Notes under the pieces: model-generated
Databases searched by the model: none
What the model was told of the DNA's origin: nothing
The model's input: the letters and a program-made list of their open reading frames with translations, nothing else
Translations under genes and position numbers: made by a program
Source: an uncultured Paludibacter sp.
Lineage (GTDB): Bacteria; Bacteroidota; Bacteroidia; Bacteroidales; Paludibacteraceae
Direction: 5' to 3'
Assembly (NCBI GenBank): GCA_937927845.1
Contig: CALFXE010000200.1
Location: 62,001-126,000 of the forward strand
Length of the DNA: 64,000 nucleotides
Shown: one piece after another, positions 10,201 to 18,236 of the stretch
Position numbering within the stretch: position 1 is the stretch's first letter
Layout of the letters: each line of letters starts with the position of its first letter

Positions 10201-10784
10201 ATAATCCGGGTGAACGAGGGGCTGCTGCAAACTCCATTGCCGATAACTTCCCAGGTGTTCAGGCTGTTCAAACGTACGATAGATATAGAAGCGGTGAAAG
10301 CATAAGCTTTCAGGAGGCTGTAGCTGCGGTTGCTGATTATGCTAACTTTGCAACGATTGTAACTGGAGCTGCAGCGGTTAAAGGGGGAAGTGTAAAAGGG
10401 GTGACCCAATCCGAAGCTTCAACGACCACTCTAAATACTAGAGTCAAAGTACAAACTGAGGCTGGTAATTTATCTGAAGCATTAACAAAAGCTGAAGCGA
10501 GAGCCGCCAAGTTAAGTGAAAAGCAAAGACCTTCGCTTCCCTTTACACAGGCAGGAAAATCGGCAGTTATAGATTTGAATAGAATAAAGAATGGAGGAAA
10601 GACAATTTGTGAAAGATGTAATATTGAGACCACGAAAGCAACGCAGTCAAAGAAGGGAGTGACTCCAGCTAAAAACGAAACACAAGTTGACCACATTCAT
10701 CCAGAATCTAAGGGAGGAAGTGGAACTCCTGACAATGGGCAAGTACTATGTAGGGATTGTAATATTAAAAAAAGTAATAAATAG
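7221..10784 (+). CDS. RHS-repeat polymorphic toxin with C-terminal HNH nuclease
   Basis: The better start is the ATG at 7233, which gives the signal peptide MKKLILILLLSLPLWMQAQ. A DUF6443-type domain follows (about residues 25-170; ITEVIYYDGLGRPVQHVASK), then many YD repeats. The RHS-associated core (about 790-955) contains YVFNYTDHIGNIRLSW, ESHYYPFGLKH and GRFMSIDPLAEQY. After the core comes a variable linker and a C-terminal HNH-like domain (about 1125-1187) with CERC, VDHIHPE and VLCRDCN, giving a CxxC pair, a DH pair and a late N and CxxC. RHS proteins encapsulate and deliver their C-terminal toxin, here a predicted DNase. The next gene, an immunity candidate, starts at the very next base. 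Confidence 0.9.
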   Translation: MRLVMKKLILILLLSLPLWMQAQTPSQNYTKKTTYREANAGRPITEVIYYDGLGRPVQHVASKQSATGKDIITHIEYDKGQQLKDYLPYPATTADMSYQSSAQQATLNYAQYAGQYPFSEKILETSPSARLLKQGAQGADWQINPNSDTDHTVKYEYQTNVAGEVKNYFAITAWDAAQGLYSIQLQDKGNYTPNQLYKTVTKDENWTSGTNNTTEEFKDKEGRVILKRSYNNGAHDTYYVYDLYDNLTYVIPPLVNNPVNQLDDLCYQYRYDHRNRLVEKKLPGKQWEYTVYDKLDRAVATSQMYSPFGTQERGWVITKYDALGRTAYTGWFASNQSRSSLQSQYNSATNNFYEVRLKPGMTTVIDGVGVHYTNLTVPTTGLKLLTVAYYDDYLYPNAPALPSQIEGQNVTTSVVGFPTGSWTRILTNGSETLNEQSYLLYDVKGRNIRTYTTNHLGGYTQVDTKLDFTGKTVYAKTYHKQNGSATLLQLTDSFTYTDQDRLLLHKQQINGGAEQLIVKNTYDELGQLTSKNIGGEDSTGEVGLQKVDYRYNIRGWMTDINNEAPTGSPNFMKSPDDLFGFRINYNEVTESQNGTISKTASSINGKVTPLYNGNIAETFWQSSGDGTIRKYGYEYDNLNRLTGAFYQKPKTLNPIPGSYNELVSYDKNGNITTLKRTGNLDNPVFSIDIDDLTYTYDNGNKLLRVNDITNNPEGFGDNIYGSTIDDYSYDANGNMTKDENKKISSIAYNHLNLPTEINFSAGDKINYIYNAAGVKVRKKVTLSGNTTVSDYLNAFHYENQVLKFFSHPEGYVSVTSGTFFNYVFNYTDHIGNIRLSWAWDDQNEGLKIIEESHYYPFGLKHRAYNTNQYSFVPPVNGVPGYAVPTLEQAGGRTPVNPFKYKYQGQERQEEIGLNWDSFKWRNYDYAIGRFMSIDPLAEQYAYNSTYAFQENKLGLGVELEGLELVINRGRENYMKDEYSAFKGVVNTIKGLFSDNPGERGAAANSIADNFPGVQAVQTYDRYRSGESISFQEAVAAVADYANFATIVTGAAAVKGGSVKGVTQSEASTTTLNTRVKVQTEAGNLSEALTKAEARAAKLSEKQRPSLPFTQAGKSAVIDLNRIKNGGKTICERCNIETTKATQSKKGVTPAKNETQVDHIHPESKGGSGTPDNGQVLCRDCNIKKSNK

Positions 10785-11234
10785 ATGGAAAATGATTTGA
10801 ATAATAAAGTAAAAGTAGGCTTTGTACAAAAAGTTGCAGATAATCAGTTTGAGACTGAAACCTTATGGTGTAAGAAGTACGGACAAAATTTTCAAGTAGA
10901 TAATATTCCCTTTATCGCCAAGAGGATATCGTTAGGAGATATTGTAAAGGCAGAGTACGATGATGATGATGAGTTGTATTACTTTGAAGATTTCGTAGAA
11001 TCATCTGGTAATACTACTGTTAGAATTTTCTTTTATAAAGATGAGTTGATTGATTCTACACGAGAATGGCTAATTCATAGGAAATGTAATTCTGAAGTAT
11101 TACAAGCTAGAAGCATTGTTTCGGTAAACATTCCTAAAGAAGTTGATTACTTTCCGGTTAAGGCATTTCTTGAGAAAGGTGAAAAGGAAGGAAATTGGGT
11201 ATATGAGGAGTCCTGTCTGGAACATCAATACTAA
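10785..11234 (+). CDS. DUF4265-family immunity protein for the HNH toxin (predicted)
   Basis: This 149-residue acidic soluble protein starts one base after the RHS stop codon (zero intergenic spacing). It shows DUF4265 hallmarks: VDNIPFIAKRISLGDIVKAE, then a DDDDELYYFEDFVESSGNTT stretch, then a C-terminal SIVSVNIPKEVDY. DUF4265 proteins are known from RHS and other polymorphic-toxin loci as likely immunity proteins that bind the cognate toxin domain. The immediate adjacency supports pairing with the HNH nuclease. A second family member lies at 11805-12236. The toxin pairing is an inference from position. Confidence 0.75.
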   Translation: MENDLNNKVKVGFVQKVADNQFETETLWCKKYGQNFQVDNIPFIAKRISLGDIVKAEYDDDDELYYFEDFVESSGNTTVRIFFYKDELIDSTREWLIHRKCNSEVLQARSIVSVNIPKEVDYFPVKAFLEKGEKEGNWVYEESCLEHQY

Positions 11235-11338
11235 TTAGGTGGTACTCTTTTAAACATCTAAAGCCCTTAATTATAAATTGCGAGTACAATACCAAAAATA
11301 AAGATAGTGTATCTCTTAAGTAGATTCATATAAGAATC

Positions 11339-11719
11339 ATGATTCAGTATTTTACTATGATAACAAAAGAAACAATTATTGACTTTTTTAGAAACGTAGA
11401 AGAAGGCAAAGATTTTGATACAAGTGGGAAATTACTCTGGAGCTATTATTTTTTAGATAGAGATAGTAATAAGCTAAAAGCTTTTTCCTTGGTATTGGAG
11501 AAATTAGGTATGCGATTTAAAGACATTTTTGAAGCAGAAAAGGAACATCTTGATGATGAAACTGAGTATTTTCTCCAAATGGAACGCATTGAACACCATG
11601 ATGTCGATAGTTTGGATGAGTTGAATTCAGCTTTGTACAGGCTTGCTGAGGAGTCTTTTGTCGAATATTATGACGGTTTCGACGTAGGAAATATTATCAG
11701 CACGGAAAATATTCGTTAG
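11339..11719 (+). CDS. RraB-like (ribonuclease E inhibitor-like) protein, probable orphan immunity
   Basis: The 126-residue acidic protein has an RraB-type pattern: LEKLGMRFKDIFEAE, then TEYFLQMERIEHHDVDSLDE, then a C-terminal YYDGFDVGN resembling the YDGW motif of RraB. In E. coli RraB inhibits RNase E. In polymorphic-toxin arrays this fold is also used as an immunity domain, which suits its place here between two DUF4265 genes. The start could be 11339 or the ATG at 11357; the latter removes a hydrophobic leader (MIQYFT). It is about 100 bases downstream of the first immunity gene. Confidence 0.65.
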   Translation: MIQYFTMITKETIIDFFRNVEEGKDFDTSGKLLWSYYFLDRDSNKLKAFSLVLEKLGMRFKDIFEAEKEHLDDETEYFLQMERIEHHDVDSLDELNSALYRLAEESFVEYYDGFDVGNIISTENIR

Positions 11720-11804
11720 TTGAGGGATTAACGGGTTTAAATAATGAAACCTTAAATCATACTATAAAAATTCAGAGAGTGTAAACTAGATAAGCATTAG
11801 TACA

Positions 11805-12236
11805 ATGAATGCAGAATTTAAACAGAAGATAAAGTTCGTCTACAAGGATTTAGAAGGAAACATCGCAATTGAAAGCGTTTGGGCAGAGAAGCACGGAGAT
11901 TTTTATAAAATAAAAAATGTACCATTTTTTGCTCCCAATATTGCATTTGACGACATAATAAGTGTTGAATATGATGACGAAGAATTGTTTTTTGATGAAA
12001 TAATTGAAGAGTCTGGTAATAGTACAATACAAATTATTGTGTTTAATGAAAGTTTAATTCCGGAGATAACAGGAGAAATTGAAAGATTTAATTGTGGTTG
12101 GGAAGGTAGCCATTTAAAAGGATACATTTCAGTCAATGTACCCAAAGATGTTAGCTACTTAGGCCTTAAGCAATTTTTAGATTCTAAATCTAATGATTTA
12201 GATTATAAGGAAGCGTGCCTGGCACACACAGTATAA
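11805..12236 (+). CDS. Second DUF4265-family protein (orphan immunity paralogue)
   Basis: This 143-residue protein is a clear paralogue of the 10785 gene. They share KIKNVPFFAPNIAFDDIISV versus DNIPFIAKRISLGDIVKAEY, the DDEELFFDEIIEESGNSTIQ segment, and the ending ISVNVPKDVSYLGLKQFL. The sequences have diverged considerably outside these blocks, so it probably recognises a different toxin variant. Stacks of orphan immunity genes downstream of an RHS toxin are typical after toxin-tip exchange. It may protect against toxins carried by neighbouring strains. Confidence 0.72.
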   Translation: MNAEFKQKIKFVYKDLEGNIAIESVWAEKHGDFYKIKNVPFFAPNIAFDDIISVEYDDEELFFDEIIEESGNSTIQIIVFNESLIPEITGEIERFNCGWEGSHLKGYISVNVPKDVSYLGLKQFLDSKSNDLDYKEACLAHTV

Positions 12237-12282
12237 TTATTATTATTTACTACTTAAGTATCTTGTAAATTTAAATATATAT

Positions 12283-12615
12283 ATGGCAGTAGATAATAAA
12301 GATGTTATAGATGCAGTAAGTATAAACACTGAAGGAAAAGTTGTTTTAACCATTTCGGATCATCTCGAATGGAATGGGGACGAGAATAATCATATATTAA
12401 TTTTACAAGAAAAGATTAATAGCTATTTGGATTTTGTGGAGGGCGACCAAATTATAGAGAGTTATCCACAAGCAATAGGTAAGCAATTTGTAATTCAAGT
12501 CGTTTTTAAATATTCGCCCTCATCCGACGGGATACTTTTTTTAAATGAAGTTGAAAATATTTTGAAGGAGAATGGTTATGTTTTACACTATTATGTTTTA
12601 ACTAACGAAGATTGA
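12283..12615 (+). CDS. DUF6572-like protein (110 aa)
   Basis: This small acidic soluble protein contains VVLTISDHLEWNGDENNHIL and KINSYLDFVEGDQIIESYPQ, which match my recollection of the DUF6572 family. Members are frequent beside polymorphic toxins in Bacteroidetes and Firmicutes. It sits 46 bases after the second DUF4265 gene, in the same orientation. An immunity or toxin-associated role is inferred from context only. Confidence 0.6.
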   Translation: MAVDNKDVIDAVSINTEGKVVLTISDHLEWNGDENNHILILQEKINSYLDFVEGDQIIESYPQAIGKQFVIQVVFKYSPSSDGILFLNEVENILKENGYVLHYYVLTNED

Positions 12616-12652
12616 TTGATATAAAAATAGTCTAATTTCAGTTACATTAAAT

Positions 12653-13045
12653 ATGATTTATTATAGGCTTATACTGTTATTCCTGACCTTTTATTGCCAA
12701 AAAAACTATTCACAGGCGTCAAACTGTGAGCAAATGCATGTTGGGAAATTCGAGTTAAAATCTAAAGTATCAGGTACGACTACGATAATAAGAACGGCTA
12801 CGACTCAGACGGAAATCAATAAATTAATGGATGTAAAGAGCATTTATGATATTGTATGGATAGATAAATGTACTTACGAATTACGAAATCGTAGATTGCT
12901 AAAGGGGGATACTAAGTATAATGGGGAACCCAATGATGTTTTTAAGATTCAAATTTTGAAAGTGGAAGGCATAAAGGCATGGCTTAAGACTACAGCGAAT
13001 TTTACTGATTTTGTTACCGAAAGTGTGGTTTACAAGATTGAGTAG
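12653..13045 (+). CDS. Small secreted protein of unknown function (130 aa)
   Basis: The protein has an N-terminal signal peptide (MIYYRLILLFLTFYCQKNYS). The mature part starts with Cys (SNCEQMHVGKFEL), contains TTIIRTATTQTEINKLM, and has a second Cys in DKCTYELRN. Similar small proteins of Bacteroidetes with a CxxxxxGKF start and an IIRT..TQTE block are usually left as hypothetical, a family resemblance recalled rather than tested. Export to the periplasm or outer surface is likely. It may be a periplasmic immunity factor, or unrelated to the toxin. Confidence 0.6.
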   Translation: MIYYRLILLFLTFYCQKNYSQASNCEQMHVGKFELKSKVSGTTTIIRTATTQTEINKLMDVKSIYDIVWIDKCTYELRNRRLLKGDTKYNGEPNDVFKIQILKVEGIKAWLKTTANFTDFVTESVVYKIE

Positions 13046-13155
13046 CCACCCGCAATTAAGTACAAACGTTAGAAATAAAAAATTTAAGAAGATGCAATTA
13101 GTGTCTTCTTAGACTTCTATTGCCAAAAAAATCGCCAAATTATACTAAAACAACC

Positions 13156-13455
13156 ATGAAAACAAAAATTACAAGTACAAAGCTAATTTTCATTGGTCAT
13201 TGCGTTTTGACGATACCAGTAATACTAATTTTTTCAACTTTTTGGTATCTCATTTCTACAGCTATTATAACACCGATTAAGGAGATTGGCATCATCGGTT
13301 TGGCCATTTCCTGGTTGTACTGGCTTATCGCGGCGGAATCTTATATTTTGTGGAATTTAAAAAGGACAAATGCTGAAACCTTGATTTCCGCAGCAAGATT
13401 AGGTTTGCTCCCAATTTCTAAGAATATGATTGCTAAGGTCGCTGGTTATGCGTAA
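13156..13455 (+). CDS. Small membrane protein (99 aa)
   Basis: The likely start is the ATG at 13156 (MKTKITSTKLIFIGHCV), since the in-frame extension upstream to 13120 is hydrophilic and lacks a ribosome-binding site. Two transmembrane helices are evident: CVLTIPVILIFSTFWYLI, and a second around IIGLAISWLYWLIAAESYI. The C-terminus contains AETLISAARLGLLPISKN. The function is unknown. It precedes a strong terminator at 13492-13519 and so may be the last gene of the immunity array transcript. Confidence 0.55.
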   Translation: MKTKITSTKLIFIGHCVLTIPVILIFSTFWYLISTAIITPIKEIGIIGLAISWLYWLIAAESYILWNLKRTNAETLISAARLGLLPISKNMIAKVAGYA

Positions 13456-13491
13456 ACTAAATTGTTTTGTAGCAAGAAAATTAGTTGTTTT

Positions 13492-13519
13492 TGGGGGCAG
13501 ACAGAATCTGCCCCATTTT
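13492..13519 (+). terminator. Rho-independent terminator after the immunity array
   Basis: A perfect stem of GGGGCAGA (13494-13501) and TCTGCCCC (13507-13514), with a five-base loop, is extended by flanking T/A pairs and followed by TTTT. It ends the plus-strand transcript coming from the small membrane gene. Confidence 0.8.
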
Positions 13520-13625
13520 AAAAAAATTAAGCTTTAAAAGCCCCAAATTTTTGCTTAAAGATTGTTTGCCGGAAGTTCAGCAATAGAACTTTCAGGAATA
13601 TTTTTGTCAATTTTTTCAAATTAAT

Positions 13626-14264
13626 ATGGATTTTATTACGCGCATTTTTAGAACAAAACCAACTATAAACACTGTAGATGAATTTTGGACTTGGTTCCAA
13701 AGAAAAGAACGGAGGTTCTTAAAAATAGTGAGAGAACAAGTACGCATTGAGGAATGCTTTTTTGATTTGCTCTCTCCGGTATTAAATCAACTTAACTCGG
13801 AGGCATTCTTTCTACTTAACGATGAGGATGAAGGGATAATCGAGCTGATCTTTACGGCTGATGATATTATTAATAATGCTTCATTTATTGAGGGCTTGGT
13901 AGATAGTGCACCGGCGTTAGAACAATGGAAGTTTACTGCTTTCCAGCCTGCACTTGATATTGAGAAGTCTGCACTGGAAATTGCAGGATTTCATTTCAAT
14001 AAAGACACAATAAGTTTTTATCAGACCAGTACGAGAAAAAGTAGTGAAAATGTCTATACAATTGTGTATTCAGATTATGATAAAAATAATGAGAATATAA
14101 TTCAACGCGGTGTCTATTCGTTTTTGCAAGCTTACGTAGGAGAACTGGTTTTCAATACAAAAATTGCTCGAATAAAAGTTGTTGGAAGTGCAGATATTGA
14201 ACATCAACCGTTTCCTATTGAATGTCTGAAGGATGCCATACATTGGAAAGGAACAGAAATATAG
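13626..14264 (+). CDS. Conserved hypothetical protein (212 aa), possible immunity-type protein
   Basis: This soluble acidic protein begins MDFITRIFRTKPTINTVDEF. It carries the conserved-looking blocks FFDLLSPVLNQL, LIFTADDIINNASFIEGLVD and SAPALEQWKFTAFQPALDIE. This arrangement recurs in uncharacterised Bacteroidetes proteins found near RHS and other toxin loci (recalled, not searched). There is no signal peptide or membrane segment. It has its own terminator at 14310-14347 and is separated from the preceding unit by another, so it is probably transcribed alone. Confidence 0.55.
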   Translation: MDFITRIFRTKPTINTVDEFWTWFQRKERRFLKIVREQVRIEECFFDLLSPVLNQLNSEAFFLLNDEDEGIIELIFTADDIINNASFIEGLVDSAPALEQWKFTAFQPALDIEKSALEIAGFHFNKDTISFYQTSTRKSSENVYTIVYSDYDKNNENIIQRGVYSFLQAYVGELVFNTKIARIKVVGSADIEHQPFPIECLKDAIHWKGTEI

Positions 14265-14309
14265 GAGCCGTAATTGGAGGTTACCTATTCCTCTGCCAAT
14301 GACTGATAT

Positions 14310-14347
14310 ATCCGGTTTTTGAAGGGGGCTTCTGACCGGATTTTTTT
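14310..14347 (+). terminator. Rho-independent terminator
   Basis: Arms ATCCGGT (14310-14316) and ACCGGAT (14335-14341) enclose an 18-base loop and are followed by a seven-T run. It ends the 13626-14264 gene. Confidence 0.75.
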
Positions 14348-14375
14348 AAACTTACCCACACTCTATTACTTTTTT

Positions 14376-14403
14376 GCGGAACCAAGAAATTGGTTCCGCT
14401 TTT
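14376..14403 (+). terminator. Second perfect hairpin, terminator-like
   Basis: A perfect 10-bp stem GCGGAACCAA / TTGGTTCCGC (14376-14385 and 14390-14399), with a GAAA tetraloop and a following T-run, lies 29 bases after the previous terminator. It falls where a TTG-started extension of the next gene would be, which argues that this gene really starts at 14416 or 14422. Confidence 0.7.
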
Positions 14404-14421
14404 AAAAAAACGATAATGATT

Positions 14422-14913
14422 ATGAAAAATGAAGTTAGAGATGTAGTACTTGTAGTTTCTGCAACGATATTAATTTGTGTTTTTGCTGTATTTGGAATAC
14501 GAATTGTGTTAGAAGACGGGGTTGTGTTACAAGCTTCAAAAGGTAACTGTATTCACACAGATGCAGATGCAGTATCCTATATTGCAACTCATAACGATAT
14601 TGAATTCGTATTGACTCCACGAGTGATGAACCTTATTTTTAAAGATAAATCCATCAAGTCAAGTGTTTTTGAAAATAAAAGCGTACTCATTTATGGAACA
14701 GTTTTACGTAAAGATAGAGATATAGCGAATTTTTCATTTATTGAATTAAGGTTTGATGAAGTGACAAACGTTGGGTGTTACTTTGATATATCCCCACCAA
14801 AAGGGTTTTCAAATTTGCAACCAGGACAGGAAGTTAGCATAAAAGGTACTTTTAAAGGAGTTGTTTTTGACAGCATCATAATTTCGGAATCAGAATTAAT
14901 TGAATGTAATTAA
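14422..14913 (+). CDS. Membrane-anchored protein with tRNA_anti-like OB-fold domain
   Basis: The start is placed at the ATG at 14422 (14416 is also possible), because a longer TTG start at 14374 would run through a hairpin terminator. The N-terminus has one membrane segment (VVLVVSATILICVFAVFGI). The rest resembles the OB-fold tRNA_anti-like family: FENKSVLIYGTVLRKDRD, then VGCYFDISP, then LQPGQEVSIKGTFKGVVFDS. Proteins of this family are mostly uncharacterised, and binding of nucleic acid or another ligand is not shown. It is convergent with the coupling-protein gene, 11 bases away. Confidence 0.6.
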   Translation: MKNEVRDVVLVVSATILICVFAVFGIRIVLEDGVVLQASKGNCIHTDADAVSYIATHNDIEFVLTPRVMNLIFKDKSIKSSVFENKSVLIYGTVLRKDRDIANFSFIELRFDEVTNVGCYFDISPPKGFSNLQPGQEVSIKGTFKGVVFDSIIISESELIECN

Positions 14914-14924
14914 ATATTTAGAAT

Positions 14925-16916
14925 TCATTTTCTAATAATTAAGTGCACTAAGGCTGGATCATTCAACAACCTTTCAAACTCTGCATTAACAATGTCCTGT
15001 ACGTCTTCCTTAATGTGTAAATAGTTTTGCTGAACCATGTTTGTATTGACCTGCCTGATAAGAGGTATATCCTGATATGCTTTTTCCTCTTTCTGTATCG
15101 CTTCAAAATCGTTTTGGATTTCGCAGTGAAAGGCTTTGAGTTCTATCTTCTGACTTGGCGTATCAGCGACCATTCCGACAAATTGCCCAGAACTAAGTGC
15201 TGCAATTTTTGAAGCGGGTACAGCATAATCCAATTGTTTGCTTTTGCTTATCGATGTATCACCGCTGTTGATCGAGAGACTCTCCCTATCCTGCATAATC
15301 TTTCCGATTCGTTCGGATAGCTGTTTGGCACTATCGCCAGTTACCTGTCCTGAAATGATGTTCCCTACAGTGTTGGTTATCACATCAGCCTGTTCCCTGC
15401 CATAATCTTTTCTTAGCTGACTTGCATCCTGTATTCCCAGGCATACGGAAATCAGGTTAGACCTGCCGGTTACGATTGTTGGAATTATGTCGGTAGTCAG
15501 AGTTGGAAATTCGTCAAACACCAGCATACTTTTCAGTTTGTTCTTCTGGTTTACAACTTTTAGCATACGATTGACGTAGAGCGAAAGGACAGCACCGTAA
15601 GTTTGGATTTTTTGCGGATTATTTCCCATGCAAATGACCTTTGGGTTCTCAGGATTGTTAAGATCGATACTGAAGTCATTTCCGGATAGCACATAGTAAA
15701 GCTGGGGCGATGCCAACCTAGCCAAGGCAATCTTTGCACTGGCGATCTGTCCCTCCAATTGTTCCATTACATCGTTCAGATAGGCGTTGACAAAAGGATT
15801 GATCAGCACTTCTATTTCTTTTTCTGTACGGAGCAGTGTGAACAGGGCATCATAGGGCAATTGAATTAATTCGATAACGTGCGGAAGGGTGCAGAATAGC
15901 CCGTCCTGATACTTCCGTAGAAACCAAATGACCGCGGTTACAAAGTTGATGGCACTTTCGACAAAAAACTCACCCGTTTTTTTCTGCCACTCGCGATTTA
16001 ATCCGAGCAATATTGTTCTTGCACTTTCAGTAGCATCCGTAATATCGGTCATTCCTAAAGGATCGAAAACATTACCTCGATGCGAGCGAGACAGATCATC
16101 AAAGTTTATAAAAATACATTCTGGTTTGCCCTTGTACCGGTGTTTGTTTTTTAGCCAGTGATTGTAGGCGATGAGCGATAGATCAGGAAATTTAAAATCA
16201 TAAACAAAAAGTGTATAAGGATCGGACTTAGCTAATGCTTGCGTGATAAAGTGTCGGATCACAAATGCCGATTTTCCGGCACCAGGGGAGCCTGACACAA
16301 TCGTCGCGCGGACAGGCGAGATAATATTTATCCACGAGTCCCTAAATTTGTTTTTGAGCCTGTACCGAGCAGGTAGATTAATCGATAGTTCGTTTTCGAG
16401 GAGGCGCTCTTCCTGTGGGAAAGTTTCAGCCTCCGAATTGAAAATATCATTGTTATTAAAGCTGCTTTTAATAATCCTGGAAAGCAAAGTCCCTCCTGAA
16501 AGAATCAACAAATAGCCAATCGCAGTTAATAATATATATACTACCGCTACGATCGTAATATCTGTGCCTATAAATAGTGAAAAGTAGCTGATAAAATAAA
16601 TCAGCAGCCCACAAACGATATAGGTAAACGCTATTTTATGATTGAGCTTTTGGTCCTTTTTACCCCGCGCTCCGATCAAGGAAATAATTAAAAATCCTAA
16701 AGCGATTAATTTGGGTTTATTGAAATCAGTGAGCAATCCGGTTTTAATGATATTGCTTAGTATTTTGTCCGAAAAGGGGCTTACCAATTCCCAATTTTTG
16801 AACGCGGTATAACATGCGTAATAAAAGTGTATTGCCAGTATTACGATACTAATTAACCGTGTCATATCCAGAATCTTCCTCAGCGCCTGTTCATTCTCTC
16901 CTGTCTGGTGTGCCAT
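14925..16916 (-). CDS. mobC: Type IV coupling protein (VirD4/TraG-type, MobC of Bacteroidetes ICEs)
   Basis: This 663-residue ATPase couples the relaxosome to the transfer channel at the inner membrane. Four N-terminal membrane segments lie at about residues 21-38, 68-84, 95-117 and 121-147. They are followed by Walker A GSPGAGKS (209-216) and Walker B MLVFDEFPTL (about 464-473). The segment SNLISVCLGIQDASQLRKDY is typical of the VirD4 sensor region. It lies directly downstream of the relaxase (12 bases) in the minus-strand mob operon. The length is normal for Bacteroidetes coupling proteins. Confidence 0.92.
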   Translation of the reverse strand: MAHQTGENEQALRKILDMTRLISIVILAIHFYYACYTAFKNWELVSPFSDKILSNIIKTGLLTDFNKPKLIALGFLIISLIGARGKKDQKLNHKIAFTYIVCGLLIYFISYFSLFIGTDITIVAVVYILLTAIGYLLILSGGTLLSRIIKSSFNNNDIFNSEAETFPQEERLLENELSINLPARYRLKNKFRDSWINIISPVRATIVSGSPGAGKSAFVIRHFITQALAKSDPYTLFVYDFKFPDLSLIAYNHWLKNKHRYKGKPECIFINFDDLSRSHRGNVFDPLGMTDITDATESARTILLGLNREWQKKTGEFFVESAINFVTAVIWFLRKYQDGLFCTLPHVIELIQLPYDALFTLLRTEKEIEVLINPFVNAYLNDVMEQLEGQIASAKIALARLASPQLYYVLSGNDFSIDLNNPENPKVICMGNNPQKIQTYGAVLSLYVNRMLKVVNQKNKLKSMLVFDEFPTLTTDIIPTIVTGRSNLISVCLGIQDASQLRKDYGREQADVITNTVGNIISGQVTGDSAKQLSERIGKIMQDRESLSINSGDTSISKSKQLDYAVPASKIAALSSGQFVGMVADTPSQKIELKAFHCEIQNDFEAIQKEEKAYQDIPLIRQVNTNMVQQNYLHIKEDVQDIVNAEFERLLNDPALVHLIIRK

Positions 16917-16928
16917 AGCTTTTAATTT

Positions 16929-18236
16929 TTATAAGTTATTATTGTTATCCCGTCTCCTGCGTTTTCTTCTTCTTTTCTTTCTTTTTAATTGGTTTGGAAT
17001 AAAATCCAAGGTGTTCTCTACTTCAAGTAATGTGTCAATTAATCCTTTCTCGGCCGGTACTGAAGTATCGGATACAGCATTTGTGTCCGGTACGTGTTGT
17101 GTAAGTGGAGCTGCATTTCGATCCGTTGGGATTTCGGTTTCCGATTCTTTTGTAAGGATCTGTTCCGTTGGCTTATTATCTTTTGCGGTACAGCGTTCGA
17201 GAATTGCTTTTGCACTGTAATCTTTTCCGAGTTCACTGCCATTGAAAACACATTTGGAAGTATGATCTACATAAGTAATACCATATAGCCTGCCGTCTTC
17301 ACTTGTTCGCTTTACGATAGCGATTCCCTGTTTTGCCATTAGATTTATGAACTCATCAATTGAGATACGAGAGTTCATCAGTATCTTATCCGTAACGTTC
17401 TTTATTCTGCTCTTGAAAGGTTTTCGGCTTTTAGCATTCTCCTGGAATTTTTGTTCCAGAATTTTCATTGTCGGTCTGTTATAAAAATCACTTGCTTTAA
17501 TCGGTACACCTGTCGGATTACCGGCTTCGTCCAAGATTCTATACACCATACCATTTGCTTTAAACACTCTTGAGTTTTCAGTACCTCTATCGGCTAAAAC
17601 ATTATATTGGCTGAGAACAGCATTAAGTTCTTTTAAGCTTGTAAAGTTGTAATTCGTAAGGATTTGATTTAATACATTAGCGATTGCTTTTTTTGACTGT
17701 ATTTTTCCATAATTCACTTTGCCTAGAGGGATTGCTTCCAGTTTATTATTTCGGTTGTTATTTCTACCTTCAGCTACAACCAAATTGAATTTTTTTTCAA
17801 TGGCTTTACGGGCTTCCTCAGATTGGTTCTTACCAATATTCTGCATATCAATACGGCTACCATCTTGCCTTACTTTTACCGATACCAAATGAATGTGAGG
17901 ATGTCCGGCATCATAGTGTTGATACACCAAATACGGTTGATTTCCAAATCCAATCCGATCCATATATTCATGGGCAATTTCCATCATTTTTTCTTGTGAT
18001 AAGTTTGTTTCTGACGGATCAAAATTTAAGGAGATATGTACACTGTTACGCTTACAGTTTGTGTTTAATTCTGCCTGTTTCAACAAACGGTTGAGTTTCA
18101 TCGAGAATGTTAAATTTTCAACGTCAACCGGATAATTTCCTTCACCAATACATAGGGCGACTCCCTCTTTAACTTTGTTCTCATTGTAATTGAAAATACG
18201 ATGAATGGAATGACCTGTTTTGATTATTGCAACCAT
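16929..18236 (-). CDS. mobB: Relaxase (MobB-type mobilisation nuclease)
   Basis: The 435-residue protein starts MVAIIKTGHSIHRIFNYNEN, the classic start of Bacteroidetes relaxases. It has the metal-binding HUH motif HYDAGHPHIHLVSV at residues 107-120 and the relaxase strand SVHISLNFDPSE at about 65-76. The enzyme nicks oriT through a tyrosine and pilots the strand. Candidate tyrosines include Y18 in NYNEN. The C-terminus is a Lys/Arg-rich tail, suited to DNA binding. It overlaps the mobA gene by 13 bases, indicating coupled translation. Confidence 0.93.
   Translation of the reverse strand: MVAIIKTGHSIHRIFNYNENKVKEGVALCIGEGNYPVDVENLTFSMKLNRLLKQAELNTNCKRNSVHISLNFDPSETNLSQEKMMEIAHEYMDRIGFGNQPYLVYQHYDAGHPHIHLVSVKVRQDGSRIDMQNIGKNQSEEARKAIEKKFNLVVAEGRNNNRNNKLEAIPLGKVNYGKIQSKKAIANVLNQILTNYNFTSLKELNAVLSQYNVLADRGTENSRVFKANGMVYRILDEAGNPTGVPIKASDFYNRPTMKILEQKFQENAKSRKPFKSRIKNVTDKILMNSRISIDEFINLMAKQGIAIVKRTSEDGRLYGITYVDHTSKCVFNGSELGKDYSAKAILERCTAKDNKPTEQILTKESETEIPTDRNAAPLTQHVPDTNAVSDTSVPAEKGLIDTLLEVENTLDFIPNQLKRKKRRRKRRRRDNNNNL

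Noticed and set aside
16942..17288. Plus-strand frames opposite the relaxase tail
   Set aside because: They mirror the Lys/Arg-rich codons of mobB and have no independent features.
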